64,000 nucleotides of DNA, from the NCBI GenBank assembly GCA_021396245.1, contig WNYE01000009.1, forward strand, positions 434,001 to 498,000, written 5' to 3'. Of this stretch, positions 1 through 11,357 are shown piece after piece (position 1 is the first letter of the stretch; every line of letters begins with the position of its first letter). The position numbers and the translations under genes were made by a program. Origin of the DNA: Sporothrix humicola. Taxonomy: Eukaryota > Ascomycota > Sordariomycetes > Ophiostomatales > Ophiostomataceae. The notes under the pieces were generated by a model. The model was not told the DNA's origin, searched no databases, and saw only the letters and a program-made list of their open reading frames with translations.

Positions 1-1279
1 TGGTCTCGTTGGACACCTCCGCCAACAGCCCAGCTCGGCCAGGATTAGCTCGTCAAAGTGGTGTGTGGATGGCGGCCAACGAGGTGTCTCAGGGGCCTTG
101 GCTTGGCCTGGCCAGCCGTCACAGCACACACCAAACCGGCCAGACACGGAAGGAGGAAGAAGGAGGAAGGAGAGAGTTGATTGCGGGCTGCCCGCAGGGC
201 AAGAGACAAGAAAGAACAGGAAGCGGCGGGGATTGCCAAACGGGGAAAAGAGCAACCCACGTCGGGATGGCCCTGCGTGCTTGCATCTTACGTCGTAAGG
301 AATTCCAAGACGGAAATGCAAGGACGGGTGACTAGAAAATAGGCTCTTTCCTTTGGCATACTCTTGAGTGTTGCATATCTACGTCGTATGTCGCTCAAAA
401 ACGGAAACTGCACAAGGGCAGTCCATAAAACGGCCAAAGAGGGAAAGCGCATCAGGTCCAGTAAAAGAGGAAAGCGGTATTCGGCGCCGACTGTTCAAAG
501 TTGCCGGGCAGGAAAGAGCGCTTCCGGCGGGAAACCTCCTCACAAGTATCTCTGGGTGCTCTTCCCTTACTCTTGCTCTCCCTGCCAAAACACGGCAAGA
601 TCAACCAACAACAGTCGGGAATCGAGGTTTGGCCAAGGTTGGCTCTTTCCTTTGCGGGCTGCGTGATCTCGCGGACAAAGAAATAAAGTACGCCAGAGGC
701 CATGGATTATTGGCCCTAAGGGCGGCTTTGAACAACCGCCGCAGTTGTGAATATTAATACAACAGAAATGGAAATAGCGATTGTATAGAAAGTGGGTCTG
801 TAGTGTGTTGTTTCCCACATGGCACAAACGGCAAAATCAGAAGGAGCGAACAAGAACTACATACTGGCAATTGCAGGCAGAAAGCACGTGAACAGGCGAG
901 AAAACAAACACATTTGGATAAAAACAAACAAAAAAGCACACATTATGGCAACAGGAGTAATTTCCTCCAAGACAAAAGTAGTCGATGCATCATAACGATG
1001 AGCCCGGCGGAGACAATCAATTTCGGTGAGGCTATGATTACAGCGCCCATCACTATGAGTTTGGCACTGTAATAAAGTTACAGCGCTAAGATGCCCCAGG
1101 GCTTATCGTTATCGCCCCACCGATAATTTTTTCGATAAGAAAAAGTTCAAGAAAAAATGGGCTGGTTTACCGAACGGCAGAACTTCAGACCCTTTTACCT
1201 CCTACATCGTCGACGACATTCGAAATCTGTGTGCTGGATATTATACCCATATTCTTATCCACACATATATCCGACAAAA
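1..1279. other. Left-edge spacer and NOP13 promoter
   Basis: I see no gene here; the short open frames have no recognisable composition. The stretch holds three copies of the motif GGAARGAGC (343-351, 511-519, 642-650), two related 18-bp blocks that end in TACGTCGTA (281-298 and 371-388), and a GATA-rich inverted repeat at 1102-1139. The last 150 bases are the presumed promoter and leader of the NOP13-like gene. Confidence 0.6.
1102..1139. promoter_or_regulatory. Inverted GATA cluster upstream of NOP13
   Basis: CTTATCG (1102-1108) and TTATCG (1109-1114) are followed by CGATAA (1121-1126) and CGATAAG (1133-1139). This gives four GATA cores in under 40 bp, arranged as nested inverted repeats about 140-180 bp before the start codon. 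GATA cores are bound by fungal GATA zinc-finger factors. A role in this gene's expression is inference; a very similar palindrome lies between IMP4 and UPF1. Confidence 0.4.
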
Positions 1280-2671
1280 ATGGCGACAGATATCGAGACA
1301 CAGTCGGCCGCGGCCGCACCCACCGAAGGTCCTTCCTCTCCTGCCTCTCCTTCCTCGCCGTCCGCCGAGTCCCAAAAGAAGCGGAAAGCCGCCAACGCCG
1401 ATGTTCCCGAAATCGAGGTCGATCTCTCGCTCCCCGAGCCGCCTTCGAAGCGTGCTAAGCGTGCGCTGAAAAAGGGCAAGGTCCTGCCGGCCAAGCCCAA
1501 GTCGGACGACGAGGAGGAAGAAGACGACCTGCTGCCGGCCCGCAGCGGATCCAAGGGCGACAAGGACGACAACAAAAAGACCGAACGCTCGCAGTTCGGC
1601 ATCTGGATCGGCAACCTGCCCTTTACCGTCACCCGCCCACAGCTCTTCCGGTGGTTCATTGACAACTCGGGCGGCGCCATTGCCGAGACCGATATTACCC
1701 GTGTCAACCTGCCCCTGGGCAAGCGCCAGACACACCAGCAGCGCCCGCACAACGTCAATGCCGACAGCAACGGCAACCTGCCGCCACCCAACAAGGGCTT
1801 TGCCTACGTCGACTTCCTGACGTACGAGGCCCAGGTGGCTGCCACGGCGCTGTCCGAGACAGAGATCGACGGCCGCCGCGTGCTGATCAAGGACAGCAAG
1901 TCGTTTGAGGGCAGGCCAGCCAAGGAGCGTGAAGGTGCTGCAGCTGCTGCTGCGGGCGCTGGATCTTCGGACAGCGCCACCAGAGGCAAGGGTGCCGAGG
2001 GTGCTGCTGCTGAACCGGCGGCCGGCATGACGAGCACAAAGGTCTTTGTCGGCAACCTGGGCTTCGACACGACCGAAGAGGACCTGCGCCGCCATTTCAC
2101 GCCCTGCGGCCCTGTCGCCTGGGTCAAGGTCGCCACGTTCCCCGACAACACGGAAAAGTGCCGCGGCTACGGCTGGGTGCAGTTTGGCGGCAAGACGGAC
2201 GACGGACAGAACATTACGCCCGAGGTGGCCTCCAAGGCGGCCGCTGCAGCTGTCACGGGTTTTGTCAAGATTACCGAGACGATTGAGACCGAGGAGGACT
2301 TTGTTGCCGAAGCAGCTGCGGCGGCAGGCGAGGAGGGCGAAGACGGCGAGGACAATGAGGAGGACACCGAGACAAAGGCGGCAGCACGCAAGTCCGCGCC
2401 GCGCACAAAACAGCGCAAGTGGTGGGTCAACCAGCTTAAGGGCCGCCCGCTCAAGATCCAGTTTGCCGAAGACGACGCCATGCGTTACAAAAAGCGTTTC
2501 CGCAAGGGCGGCCGTGATGGTGAAAACAACAAGGGTGGGAACAAGGATGGCGAGTCGAGGGAGAGACGGCCTCGCCCCGACAACAAGCCGTACAAGAACC
2601 AGGATGCAAGTGTTGCCTACCGGACAGGCGCCATCACAGCGTCACTTGGCAAGAAGACCATGCTGGAGTAG
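1280..2671 (+). CDS. NOP13: Nucleolar RNA-binding protein, Nop13-like (two RRMs)
   Basis: A single-exon gene of 463 residues. The start at 1280 has a good context (acaaaATGG) and begins MATDIETQ; the frame is open upstream but that part looks like leader. The N-terminus (1-100) is Ser/Pro-rich, then basic and acidic, with KKRKAA and SKRAKRALKKGK as likely nuclear or nucleolar signals. RRM1 covers about 105-210 (RNP2-like IWIGNLPF, RNP1-like KGFAYVDF). RRM2 starts near 252 (VFVGNLGF, RGYGWVQF). Its last strand (RPLKIQFAED) appears only after an insertion of roughly 80 residues containing an acidic Glu/Asp run. The tail is basic (RKGGRDG). This order matches fungal Nop13, a pre-ribosome-associated nucleolar protein; yeast Nop13 is about 400 residues. 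The role in ribosome biogenesis is inferred from the family. Confidence 0.85.
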   Translation: MATDIETQSAAAAPTEGPSSPASPSSPSAESQKKRKAANADVPEIEVDLSLPEPPSKRAKRALKKGKVLPAKPKSDDEEEEDDLLPARSGSKGDKDDNKKTERSQFGIWIGNLPFTVTRPQLFRWFIDNSGGAIAETDITRVNLPLGKRQTHQQRPHNVNADSNGNLPPPNKGFAYVDFLTYEAQVAATALSETEIDGRRVLIKDSKSFEGRPAKEREGAAAAAAGAGSSDSATRGKGAEGAAAEPAAGMTSTKVFVGNLGFDTTEEDLRRHFTPCGPVAWVKVATFPDNTEKCRGYGWVQFGGKTDDGQNITPEVASKAAAAAVTGFVKITETIETEEDFVAEAAAAAGEEGEDGEDNEEDTETKAAARKSAPRTKQRKWWVNQLKGRPLKIQFAEDDAMRYKKRFRKGGRDGENNKGGNKDGESRERRPRPDNKPYKNQDASVAYRTGAITASLGKKTMLE

Positions 2672-3322
2672 ACGGGCATCGTTCTTTGTACTGGTTAATG
2701 TCTTTGCTTCTATGTTCGCATTATAGGGTTTACATGTATGGTTATAGCGGTTGATTATTGTTATCTTTATTATTATTATTATCTTTTTTTTTTTAAGTTT
2801 TCAAATATATGTGCCTCTGTTGGCCCTGAAAATTTTACAAAATTTTCTTCTTGTTTTTCTAAGGTTTTTTTTCTTTTTCTTTTTGTTTTCCTCTTTCTCT
2901 TTCTTTTTTTCAAAAAAGGGGCCATGAGTATTTATGAAGAACTTGCACGATTGTCAATTTGGGTGTGCATAGTTAACTACAAACTATAAACAAGACAGAC
3001 ATATGGTAAGGAGAAAAACCACTAGATGTACAAGGAACATGATTGCGTGCAGTTGGAGAGTCGTGATGTGTGTTAGCCCTTTCCATGGCCGGGGCTCCGG
3101 CGACTAACCGACGCCCAAAAATAGTTAAAAAGCAAGAACTTGAAAATCAATCACATCACAAATGAAAGAAATACGGCAAAGAACACCGAGGACATAAGAA
3201 AGACGTAAAACACCAGACCAAGTAAAGAAGAAACAAAAACAGACATTGAATGAAAATGACTCCTAAATACCAGGCAGCCAGGCATTTCTCCTCGCTTTGC
3301 CACTCAAAAGGGCAACACTCCA
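2672..3322. other. Convergent 3' spacer between NOP13 and NBR1
   Basis: About 650 bases between two genes that end towards each other. It is AT-rich with T-runs near 2780-2800 and 2860-2910, as expected of 3' untranslated and termination sequence. I see no gene in it. Confidence 0.6.
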
Positions 3323-6300
3323 CTACTTGCGAGCCTTGTTATCGAGCTCGCCGACCAGGGACTCTTCGTCAGAGGCATCAAGGATGTCGTACTCCTCGTC
3401 GGTCAGGAAACCGTCTTCGGAGTTCTCGACAGCCCAGTCCTCCTCGCCCTCGAAATCGAACTCGTCCTCTTCCTCGGCAGGGGCCGGGGCAGGCTCAGCA
3501 GCCACGTCGTGGATGCTGGCAACGGGAGACTCCCGCTCAAGCTTGGGGAAAATCATCTGGCTGTCGGCGGACGTCTCCGACTTGGCGTCGACCTTGTCGG
3601 CAACCTTCTCTTCAGCCTTCTTCTCCACAGTCTTCTCCTCCTTGGGGGCCTCCGTGGGGGCCTCCTTGGGCTTCTCCTCGACCTTGGGCTCCTCTTTGGC
3701 CTTGACAGTAATGTCGCACCACAGGCGATCACCAAACTTAGTGCCGCCAACAGTGGTCAGGCGCCAGTAGGAGATGATCTTGCCCAGACGCGAGGGAGCG
3801 CGGAGGAGGATCGTGAAGGGATACTCCTCGCCAGGGGCCAGGGCCTTGTAGCAGATGGTCGACTCGGATGCCGACACGAGCTCCTGGATGCCGGCCGGGT
3901 TGTTGGGGTCAACATGGCCCATGTAGTCGCCGCCAACGAAGCGGACGCAGCAGCCAGCAGGCCAAGCAACGGAGCCCGTGTTGCGCAGGGTCCAGGTCTG
4001 CTCAAAAGCCTGGTTGGGCTGGAACGCGGTGCCGTCCTGGACGGTCTCGCACTTGAACATGGCGCCGAGAAGCTTGGCATCGGGCTCCTGAGAGGTGGCC
4101 TCCTCCTTCTTCACCTCCTTCACCTCCTCAGTCTTGGCCTTCTCCTCCTTGATCAGGGTAACATCGCCAGTGGGCTTGATATCCAGAACCGTCTGCACCT
4201 TGTTGGCGCTGAGGTTGGTGTTATCGGTGGGGCGAGAGAACATCCTGGGGCGACGGTCACCCATCGCGGGCATGCGGCGGCCGTTATCGTGCTCGCCCGT
4301 CGTGGTGACCGAAACATGGCGGACAGGGGTCCGGAACTTGATCAGAGGATGGGTCTTGTTGTGGGTGTTGGATGGGCTGGCCTCGCATGTGGCGCAGAAG
4401 TCCTTGTTATTGCAAACAGCGCACTTGTAGCGGTTGCCGCGGATGGGCGACTCACAAGCGCCACTGACGGCACAGTGCGGGCCATCACAGTAGATACCGT
4501 TGTGAATGACCTGCTCATCGCCGGACTTGCCCATCAGGGGCTCGACAAGGGGCTCGTAGATGGGGATGAACCGATGGTTGGGGTGAATGAAGTCAGCGTT
4601 GAGGATGCAGTTGGAGCAGTAGTCCCAGTCGGGGCAGTCGCTGCACTTGTGGCGGACACCAGTGATGAAGGCCTCGCAGCCGTCGCAAACGGCATTGTGG
4701 CGGTAGCCACGGCCAGCAGACAGGCGGCGGGTCACGTTCCAGCCAAACTCGGTACCGCTAACAGCGGGCTTGAAGGCATGCTTGGGGTGGTGACCGTGGT
4801 CGTTCTTCACGAAGCAAGACTTGCACAGATCAAAGTCGAAGCACTCATTGCAGTGCAAGAACTCGAACTCGGGAAGCTCGCGGATGCAGTTGTTGCAAGT
4901 GCGAATCTGGTACTTGCGGTACGCCTGGGTGCGGGCAGCATCCTCCACAGCAGCCCTGATAGCCTTGGACTCCTTGACGGCGCTGGCCATCGTGGGCAGC
5001 TTCTCGACCGGCTTCTCGGCAGGCTTCTCGGCAGGCTTCTCAGTCTGCTGGACAGGGGCCTTGCCGGCCGCCTTCTCCGACTTGGCGGGAGTGTTCTTAG
5101 CCTTGGGCCGGATGCGCTCAGTGGTGCTGTTAACAAGCAGGCCGTTCTGGACGTTGCGGCGGATCATCCAGTGTTCCGGGTTGTGGCAAGTGATACCCAG
5201 CTCAATGCAGCTCTCGCAAAGGTCGAAATCGCCAGCTTCGCAGGTCGAGCAGTGGTAGTGGGCGTCGGGGATCTTGCGCTCGCAGGAGTTGCAGCACACA
5301 GTGAAAGAAATGGGACGCTCCTGCTTTATAGGGAAAGCACCAACAGAGGGCTGGGCAGATGATTCGGCATTGAGAGTAGCCGAGCTAGCGTCCGGCACGC
5401 CCCAAGAGTAGAAGTTGTCGGGCGTAGGCTTTGCTGCCTCAGTTGAGGCACCAGGAGCTGTGTACATATACGAGCTCGGCACTCGCATAAACGTCGACGG
5501 GGCACACAGAGGTGCTTTCTGGGGGGTCTGTGCGGGCCTGGTAGTCAAGTTCATCTGGGCAAGAGATGCCTCAAGAGCAGCAAAGCTGCGGTCGGCAAGG
5601 TCCTGTTGGTTCTGGGCCATAGTCCGCATGGTCTGCTGGTAGCGCTCGTTGGTCTGCTTCTCCCACTCGCTCTCCGTCTGGCCCTGAGGGAAATGGCCAG
5701 GGATGTCGGGGTACGCGTCGATGCAACGCTGGACCACTTCGGGGGTCAGCTGGTGAGGCTTCTCCTGGAACTCGGCGAGAGCCGCAAAGGCATGCTTGAC
5801 CTTGTCCTTTGTCGAAAGAGCAGATGCCGATGCGGAGACCTCGGGGGGTGTCTGTGTCGTAGAGGCTGCGGCTGGGGTCGGAGCAGGCGCAGGAACAGAG
5901 GCCGCAGGGGAGGATGTAGAGGAGGCGGATGCTGCTTCAGGGACCTCCTCCATTGTGACGGGGCGAGGGCCAGTCGACGTGGCCTGGCTCTGGGTATCGT
6001 TCTGGTCGTTCTGGGCAGAGGAAGAGCTTTCAGCGTTGCCGATGGTGACACGAAGCTTGAGCTTCTGCTTGGCCTTGGCAGCACGGAGCAGCTGGCGGTA
6101 AGCGGCCGGGTTCGTGTGAGTCAGTTGGATGTTTTTGCCGGCCGAGTCGGAGAACCGCTCAAAGTTGCATGTCGTAGAGGCGGGAACGTCGAGGAACTCG
6201 CGCAGCTTCTGCTCTAAGGCAGGAAAGCCTGCACTGAGGGCGCCATAGGCAATTTTGGTCTTCTTCTGGAACTTGTTCTCGTCGCCAACGGTGATCTTGA

Positions 6301-6343
6301 CCGTGATCTGTGTGTCGGCCTGGATAGGCGTAGTCGGAGCCAT
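3323..6343 (-). CDS. NBR1: NBR1-type selective autophagy receptor (PB1, four ZZ, FW domain)
   Basis: A single exon of 1006 residues. I start at 6343 (MAPTTPIQ, ccaATGG context); an in-frame ATG at 6424 would add 27 residues. Residues about 10-105 form a PB1-like domain. Low-complexity Ala/Ser/Pro sequence follows, then four ZZ zinc fingers near 345-395, 480-530, 548-595 and 618-660, each with paired Cys-x2-Cys and a terminal His pair. Residues about 757-878 are the FW (four-tryptophan) domain characteristic of NBR1 (QTWTLRNTG, VAWPAG, YWRLTT, LWCDI). A Lys/Glu-rich linker leads to an acidic tail carrying EEYDILD near 982, a good Atg8-interacting LIR motif; EDWAVE just before it is a second candidate. 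Family knowledge: NBR1 proteins couple cargo to autophagy or vacuolar delivery, and fungal members bind vacuolar hydrolases through the ZZ or FW domains. Cargo here is unknown. Confidence 0.9.
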   Translation of the reverse strand: MAPTTPIQADTQITVKITVGDENKFQKKTKIAYGALSAGFPALEQKLREFLDVPASTTCNFERFSDSAGKNIQLTHTNPAAYRQLLRAAKAKQKLKLRVTIGNAESSSSAQNDQNDTQSQATSTGPRPVTMEEVPEAASASSTSSPAASVPAPAPTPAAASTTQTPPEVSASASALSTKDKVKHAFAALAEFQEKPHQLTPEVVQRCIDAYPDIPGHFPQGQTESEWEKQTNERYQQTMRTMAQNQQDLADRSFAALEASLAQMNLTTRPAQTPQKAPLCAPSTFMRVPSSYMYTAPGASTEAAKPTPDNFYSWGVPDASSATLNAESSAQPSVGAFPIKQERPISFTVCCNSCERKIPDAHYHCSTCEAGDFDLCESCIELGITCHNPEHWMIRRNVQNGLLVNSTTERIRPKAKNTPAKSEKAAGKAPVQQTEKPAEKPAEKPVEKLPTMASAVKESKAIRAAVEDAARTQAYRKYQIRTCNNCIRELPEFEFLHCNECFDFDLCKSCFVKNDHGHHPKHAFKPAVSGTEFGWNVTRRLSAGRGYRHNAVCDGCEAFITGVRHKCSDCPDWDYCSNCILNADFIHPNHRFIPIYEPLVEPLMGKSGDEQVIHNGIYCDGPHCAVSGACESPIRGNRYKCAVCNNKDFCATCEASPSNTHNKTHPLIKFRTPVRHVSVTTTGEHDNGRRMPAMGDRRPRMFSRPTDNTNLSANKVQTVLDIKPTGDVTLIKEEKAKTEEVKEVKKEEATSQEPDAKLLGAMFKCETVQDGTAFQPNQAFEQTWTLRNTGSVAWPAGCCVRFVGGDYMGHVDPNNPAGIQELVSASESTICYKALAPGEEYPFTILLRAPSRLGKIISYWRLTTVGGTKFGDRLWCDITVKAKEEPKVEEKPKEAPTEAPKEEKTVEKKAEEKVADKVDAKSETSADSQMIFPKLERESPVASIHDVAAEPAPAPAEEEDEFDFEGEEDWAVENSEDGFLTDEEYDILDASDEESLVGELDNKARK

Positions 6344-9300
6344 TGGTTCTGGTTCACAAGCTGACGTTGTGGTGCGTACAACTGTTGGTCGTTGTCGTAA
6401 AGAGAACCCGGGAAGGCCTGACATTGTTAGATTGGTTTATGCTTGACGGTTTTTGGCAAAGTGCAAATGGCAGTGGGCTGTAGGATATGTAATGTTTTGA
6501 AGCAGATATGATAACGGAGTGATGTTGTGATGGATGTTGGAGGGCGCCTTCAGGCTTTAAGTGGATGCCGAGGAGGTGAAGAGAGTGTGGCAGTGAATGC
6601 TTATCAGAAGCAGACACAAACCGAAACACCAGACAAGGCACAGACAAGAACAAGCCACGATAAAGACGCGTGCTTGGAAAGGGTGTTGGGTGAAGTGACG
6701 GGGGAATGGAAGAGCAAAGCTGTGGAATGTTTATTCACTTGCTGTGACAGTCATTCACTTACCAGTAGCGATAATGATGTAATCTTTGGGTTGAGATGCT
6801 CCTTTCGTTCAAGACGTTGAATATGGGAGCCGCCAATCCTGATGTCGATGTTGATAAACAGACGTTTGTTTTTAACGCAAACAAACAAAACGATGTGAAT
6901 GATGGAAATAATGGATGCACCGACAAGAAAAAAAAAGGATTCTGTCGTGATGATAAAGAGGGGAAGGAAAAGGAAGAGAAAGAAAGGGAAGGAGGAGAAA
7001 GTCAGAGTGGAGGGAAGGTGCGACCGGCTGGGTTTTGTCGGTGAAGATAGGCGGGTGGTGGCCTGAATTGGAGGGCGAAAAGGAAGGGGCGAGACGGCGT
7101 GTAGTGAGAGTGCAAGAGAGGAGAGGAGGCACGTCAGGGAAGAGAGGAGGGCGGGTCACCCCCAGTATGTGCCGTTTTAGACAAGACACTGGGAAGGCGT
7201 GGCGATCATTGGTCAGCGAGGGACGAAAAGCGGGTCTAGCGAGGAGTTCCCAAAGGCCGCGCCCCCAGGACCAGGCAGTCAGATAATACGAATCGGAGGT
7301 GGTGGGTGTCTACGCAATAGGCGGGCAGGCTTGCAAAAGACGAGCACTGCATGACACTGCTCTGAAGCGATGAAATGGGGCGAGTCTAAGTGAAGACTGT
7401 GAGAGAGTGCTATTATTACAGAGTACTCAGAGACGAGCCTCTGGTGACATACACAGTACTCCGTACATAGACGAGGCGAGAAGGCACGCGTGAGGAGAGG
7501 TATGCCCCACTTGCCTCGTCTGTCAAACCAAACGCTGGGAAGAGCACAGAATGGCGGTGGGAGGGCAGATGGACGCCGCCCAATTAACACAGATTTGGGA
7601 GGAGGAGGCAGGAGCAGGGTCACAGGGTCACAAGATGCAAAAGCATAGGTGCAAAAGGAAGGAGCGAAACACGCCGCCAGTGCCACTTTCCCAAGGGTTC
7701 CTATGTTCGTCAATGTGCGAGTATTGATGCTTGCCAAAGGTCCTTTGGTACCTTCCGTATCCTCTCGTCAAAAGAAACAACGCTTTGATTCACTGCACAG
7801 CACTCCAAAACACGACACAGCGGAAAGACCAACGACCCAGCGGGTCCGACGATGATAACAGAATCCGTGTGGGGATCTGCACTGATGCACGATGGGTTCA
7901 GCTTGGCCATATGCAGGCAGCAGAAGCCTCGCAGCGGTGCTCGGAGGCAAGAAGGCTCTGGAGATAGCATTCAATTCAGGCAGGCGATGGCGTATTTAGT
8001 GGGTATTTGTGAAAGAGACAAAAGTGGGAACAAAAGGAAGGAGCGCTTTGAAAGGGAAGTGGGGCACGAGGCGGAGATCCCAAAGGCACAAAAGAGTGAA
8101 TGTGCAGTGTGAAGCCTCGAGGCTCCTAAATCTCATTCTCAAATCGGATCGGCAAAGCGCATGAGCAAGCTCGACAAGCCCGGGATGCAGGACAACATGA
8201 CGAGTGTCGGAATCCAACAGAATCTTCATGACTACTGAGCTTCCAAGCCTCTTGAGAGAGTAAGATGGCGAGGATATTTCTCACGGTTCAGGGGCCGTTG
8301 TTGTTGACCGTCATTTGAGCCGTCGCCAGACGGCCTTGTTCGTAGGACTCGTTCACACAAGCAGAATACGCAGCGGGTATCGGCTGCCAAGAGCCCAAGG
8401 AGACAGTGGCCGCGAGGCCTTGCCAGACGTTATGCAGTGTCTGCAGAGACAAGTACATGCTGTGCAACGCGAGCGAAAACAAGGAAAGAGCGGCCGGGCA
8501 AAATGAGAAAAGGAATCTACACAAAAGACTGCACAAAAACAACAGGAGAGACACAAAAGTACGGAAAGAACGGAGAGGAACAGTGGATGACGGCGTAAAG
8601 GCCGCTGCAGAGGCCGACGTCCTGGCGAACACTGGTCAGAATAAGATACATGGCTGGATATCTTGCATCACAACTCCCGCAAACTCCATCAACTCCCGTC
8701 CTGCTACAAATCTCGAAAATGTCTTCAATAGCAAAGACTAGCGCTCGGCTACGTCAAGTTGGCGCTATGTCTTCCCCTCCCTTTCTTCCCGCAATAAATA
8801 CATGGGGCTGAGTCAAGATACAGCTTAGTGGAAGAGCTTCGGAGCTTTCAAACAGCTCTGCCATTCAGTTTTTCGAATTGAGGGAGCTCTATTAACAAGC
8901 CCGGAAGCTCCGTTAACAGCTGTCCTTTTCCAGGCACCAGGTCGGTCACGCATGGCAGTCCAAATCTACTCCGTATATCGAGCCAAGGGATACGGGGAGC
9001 AACAGTCGTCCTTTTTGCCTCCGTTGATAGTAAATACTTACGCGAGCTTCTAGAAAATACGACTTAAAAATGGATGGCAAATTCCGTCAGTCTCAAAAGC
9101 ACGGCGAGGCTGTAGCAAGATGACGACGTTGCGTTGCGTATGAATACGGCCTGGCCATCAAGACGGCCCAAAAATATGGCCGCTTTGTTACACCAGGACT
9201 TTCCCAAAGAGTGACTGAGTGAGCATGGAGTCGAGTCATTTGTCCTGCTCAATTGTACTCTATCCACGACGTGCCCCTGGTTTAATTGTCTGTACTTGAT

Positions 9301-11357
9301 GTCATGTGTGAACTACATGTTAAGAGCTTCTGGCCAATCTTGTAAAACAGAATGTCCATCATTTCTAATCAGCCTCGAGATGAGGCCCAATGTTGTTTCC
9401 CAAGAAGCTGTTTCTCAAAGCTCCTCCGCTGTAAACTGGCCCATCTCCATCAAATGCTTGTCTCGTAGGATCCTCTCTCGTGCATCACTAGCGTTCAAAC
9501 TGGGAACTCGGGTTTCTTTCTGCACTGTGTAAGTCGGTGGCCCACTGACTGCGTTTTGTTGTTTACAAAGTAAATGTTTTCCTTTTCTTGTACAGGTCTC
9601 TTGGCTGCATGCTCAGCTTCAAAAGAGCACAAAATAAAATAAAAAATAAAAATTCAAGACGCAGTGTGCCGACGTGGGGGAAAGCTGACTCTGACGAGCA
9701 TTTGAGCGACAAAAGACGAAAACGCATGACAACAGCAGAGCAGCTCGAAAGCCAATAAGCCAGTGAGTAGTCGAGCAGCAAGCATAGTAAAATATGCACT
9801 CCGTAAGAGCATTGGTTGGATGCCCTTCTTTCATGCATGCTGAAGTGGGAGTGGGTCATTGCCACGCAGACAACTTGACAAGGCACAAAAGAATGGTACC
9901 TCAGGTATCGAGTCGTCGGCATTGGAAAGGGCGATAATACCGGTTTTCGCTTCTATCTGATATATCTTTTATTATTTATACACTTGAATTCCAACGCTTT
10001 TTATCTGATATTAGCCTGGAGAGCTCGAGGGCTTCGGCCGGTTGAGGTTGGGTCCAGACTGTGTGCCTTGCTAGCTTGCGTTTGATTTGTCTGGTCTCGA
10101 CTTGTGGCCAACAAAAATAACAGGGCGAGACGCAGACTCCATGATGAGCAAATAGAAATGCTTGAAATTCCAGGAATAAGAAACAAAAATAACAAGCACA
10201 AACGGGGTCCAAAAAGCGGCGGCTGCACAGAGAATGCCCACTGGCTGAGGGATCAGATCCCCTGACACAAGTTGTGATACGATGAAGGATGGGAAAAGAG
10301 GGGATTCGAGGAGAAAATGAGTTGGACAGACCAGATTAGGACGCGAGGACGTAGGACGCCACCCTGTATCCCCAATGTGTCTCAACATGTCTCAATCCCT
10401 CGAGAATTATGAAGCAGCGCAGCTGGACAAAAACAGGGGAAATGTAAAGATCCCGGTTAGGGCCATGGTGCTGGGACATATTTGATCCCGTTTCTAATAC
10501 AATTGATAAACAAAATTTCATAATCAAGAATGGTCCAGACCACGGCATCGTCGATCGCGGAGAGGATGACCGAGTTGCCCGACGATGAGGCTCTGTCTGG
10601 CTGGGCATTTTTAAAATACGCAACCGAATCATGGCTGTCGGATGCATTTATTGACCAACTGCCAAAAGAAAAACAGTACAGGTTCTATCTACCACTATTT
10701 GCAAGGCAAAGAAAAGTGGTATTCTGCCCCCTCGCGTCGCCTTGCCGACTTTGAGCCTCAACTTCTACCACCCTTTTGCCCAAACCAAATAAACGCCTCT
10801 CGCCTATTCTGTAACCCGCCAATCCAGTCCTACCGATCGGGGCCGAGGGACTCGTAATCTGCCGTCGTGGTCAATACACAGAATACTCATTCATTTACAA
10901 TACTTTAATATTTGTTCTTCTTCAGACTCGGGTCGGTATTGAAACAGAAATTCTCCGAAAAGAAACACATGGATCGGCCGTGGGACAGACAAATAAATAT
11001 GGTCTCCGTGGCCAAAAACTGCGAGAACCGCAATTTAGAAATAAACAATCAAACCGAAACGTGTGCTTCTAGAAGCACAAGGCCTTTTTCACGGGGGTTG
11101 GATATGCATGGAAAATCCGCAGGATTGCGTATGCTCGTGTTGTCTTGCGTCCCGACATGGAAAAGGTTCAGGGTATTTGAGCTGCTCCAAAAGCCAAAGT
11201 CGGCCATGGGGGAAATATATTACACGAAAACGAGAAAGAACAGAAGTCTAGAAACAAGGATACCAGATCAATCGCTAGCAGTAAATCAGATTGTCGGTCC
11301 CGACCATAAATAGAAGCACACGTAGATTACACAAGACATCCAGTCCCCATTTGTCGA
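6344..11357. other. Five-kb gene-poor spacer
   Basis: Contains the NBR1 5' flank, which is strongly purine-rich on the plus strand from about 6950 to 7150 (pyrimidine-rich on the NBR1 coding strand). It also holds GGAARGAGC motifs at 7657, 8036 and 8483, and two copies of TACTCCGTA (7457-7465 and 8967-8975). I find no convincing complete gene. A weak coding-like stretch at 10530-10860 is listed separately. Confidence 0.5.
10530..10754 (+). other. Possible small gene or gene remnant
   Basis: An ATG-started frame of 74 residues (MVQTTASSIAERMTELPDDE...) lies in otherwise AT-rich spacer. Its first 45 codons look like real protein in composition. From about 10680 the neighbouring frame also looks protein-like (HYLQGKEKWYSAPSRRLADF...), which would suit a frameshifted remnant or an unrecognised intron. 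I do not recognise the family. It may be chance. Confidence 0.15.

Noticed and set aside
1241..2095. 284-codon minus-strand frame opposite NOP13
   Set aside because: Antisense shadow of the RRM gene with no recognisable motif.
3509..5362. 617-codon plus-strand open frame opposite NBR1
   Set aside because: It is the antisense shadow of the NBR1 coding sequence: Leu/Val/Gly/Ala-rich, no domain, and created by codon bias of the real gene.
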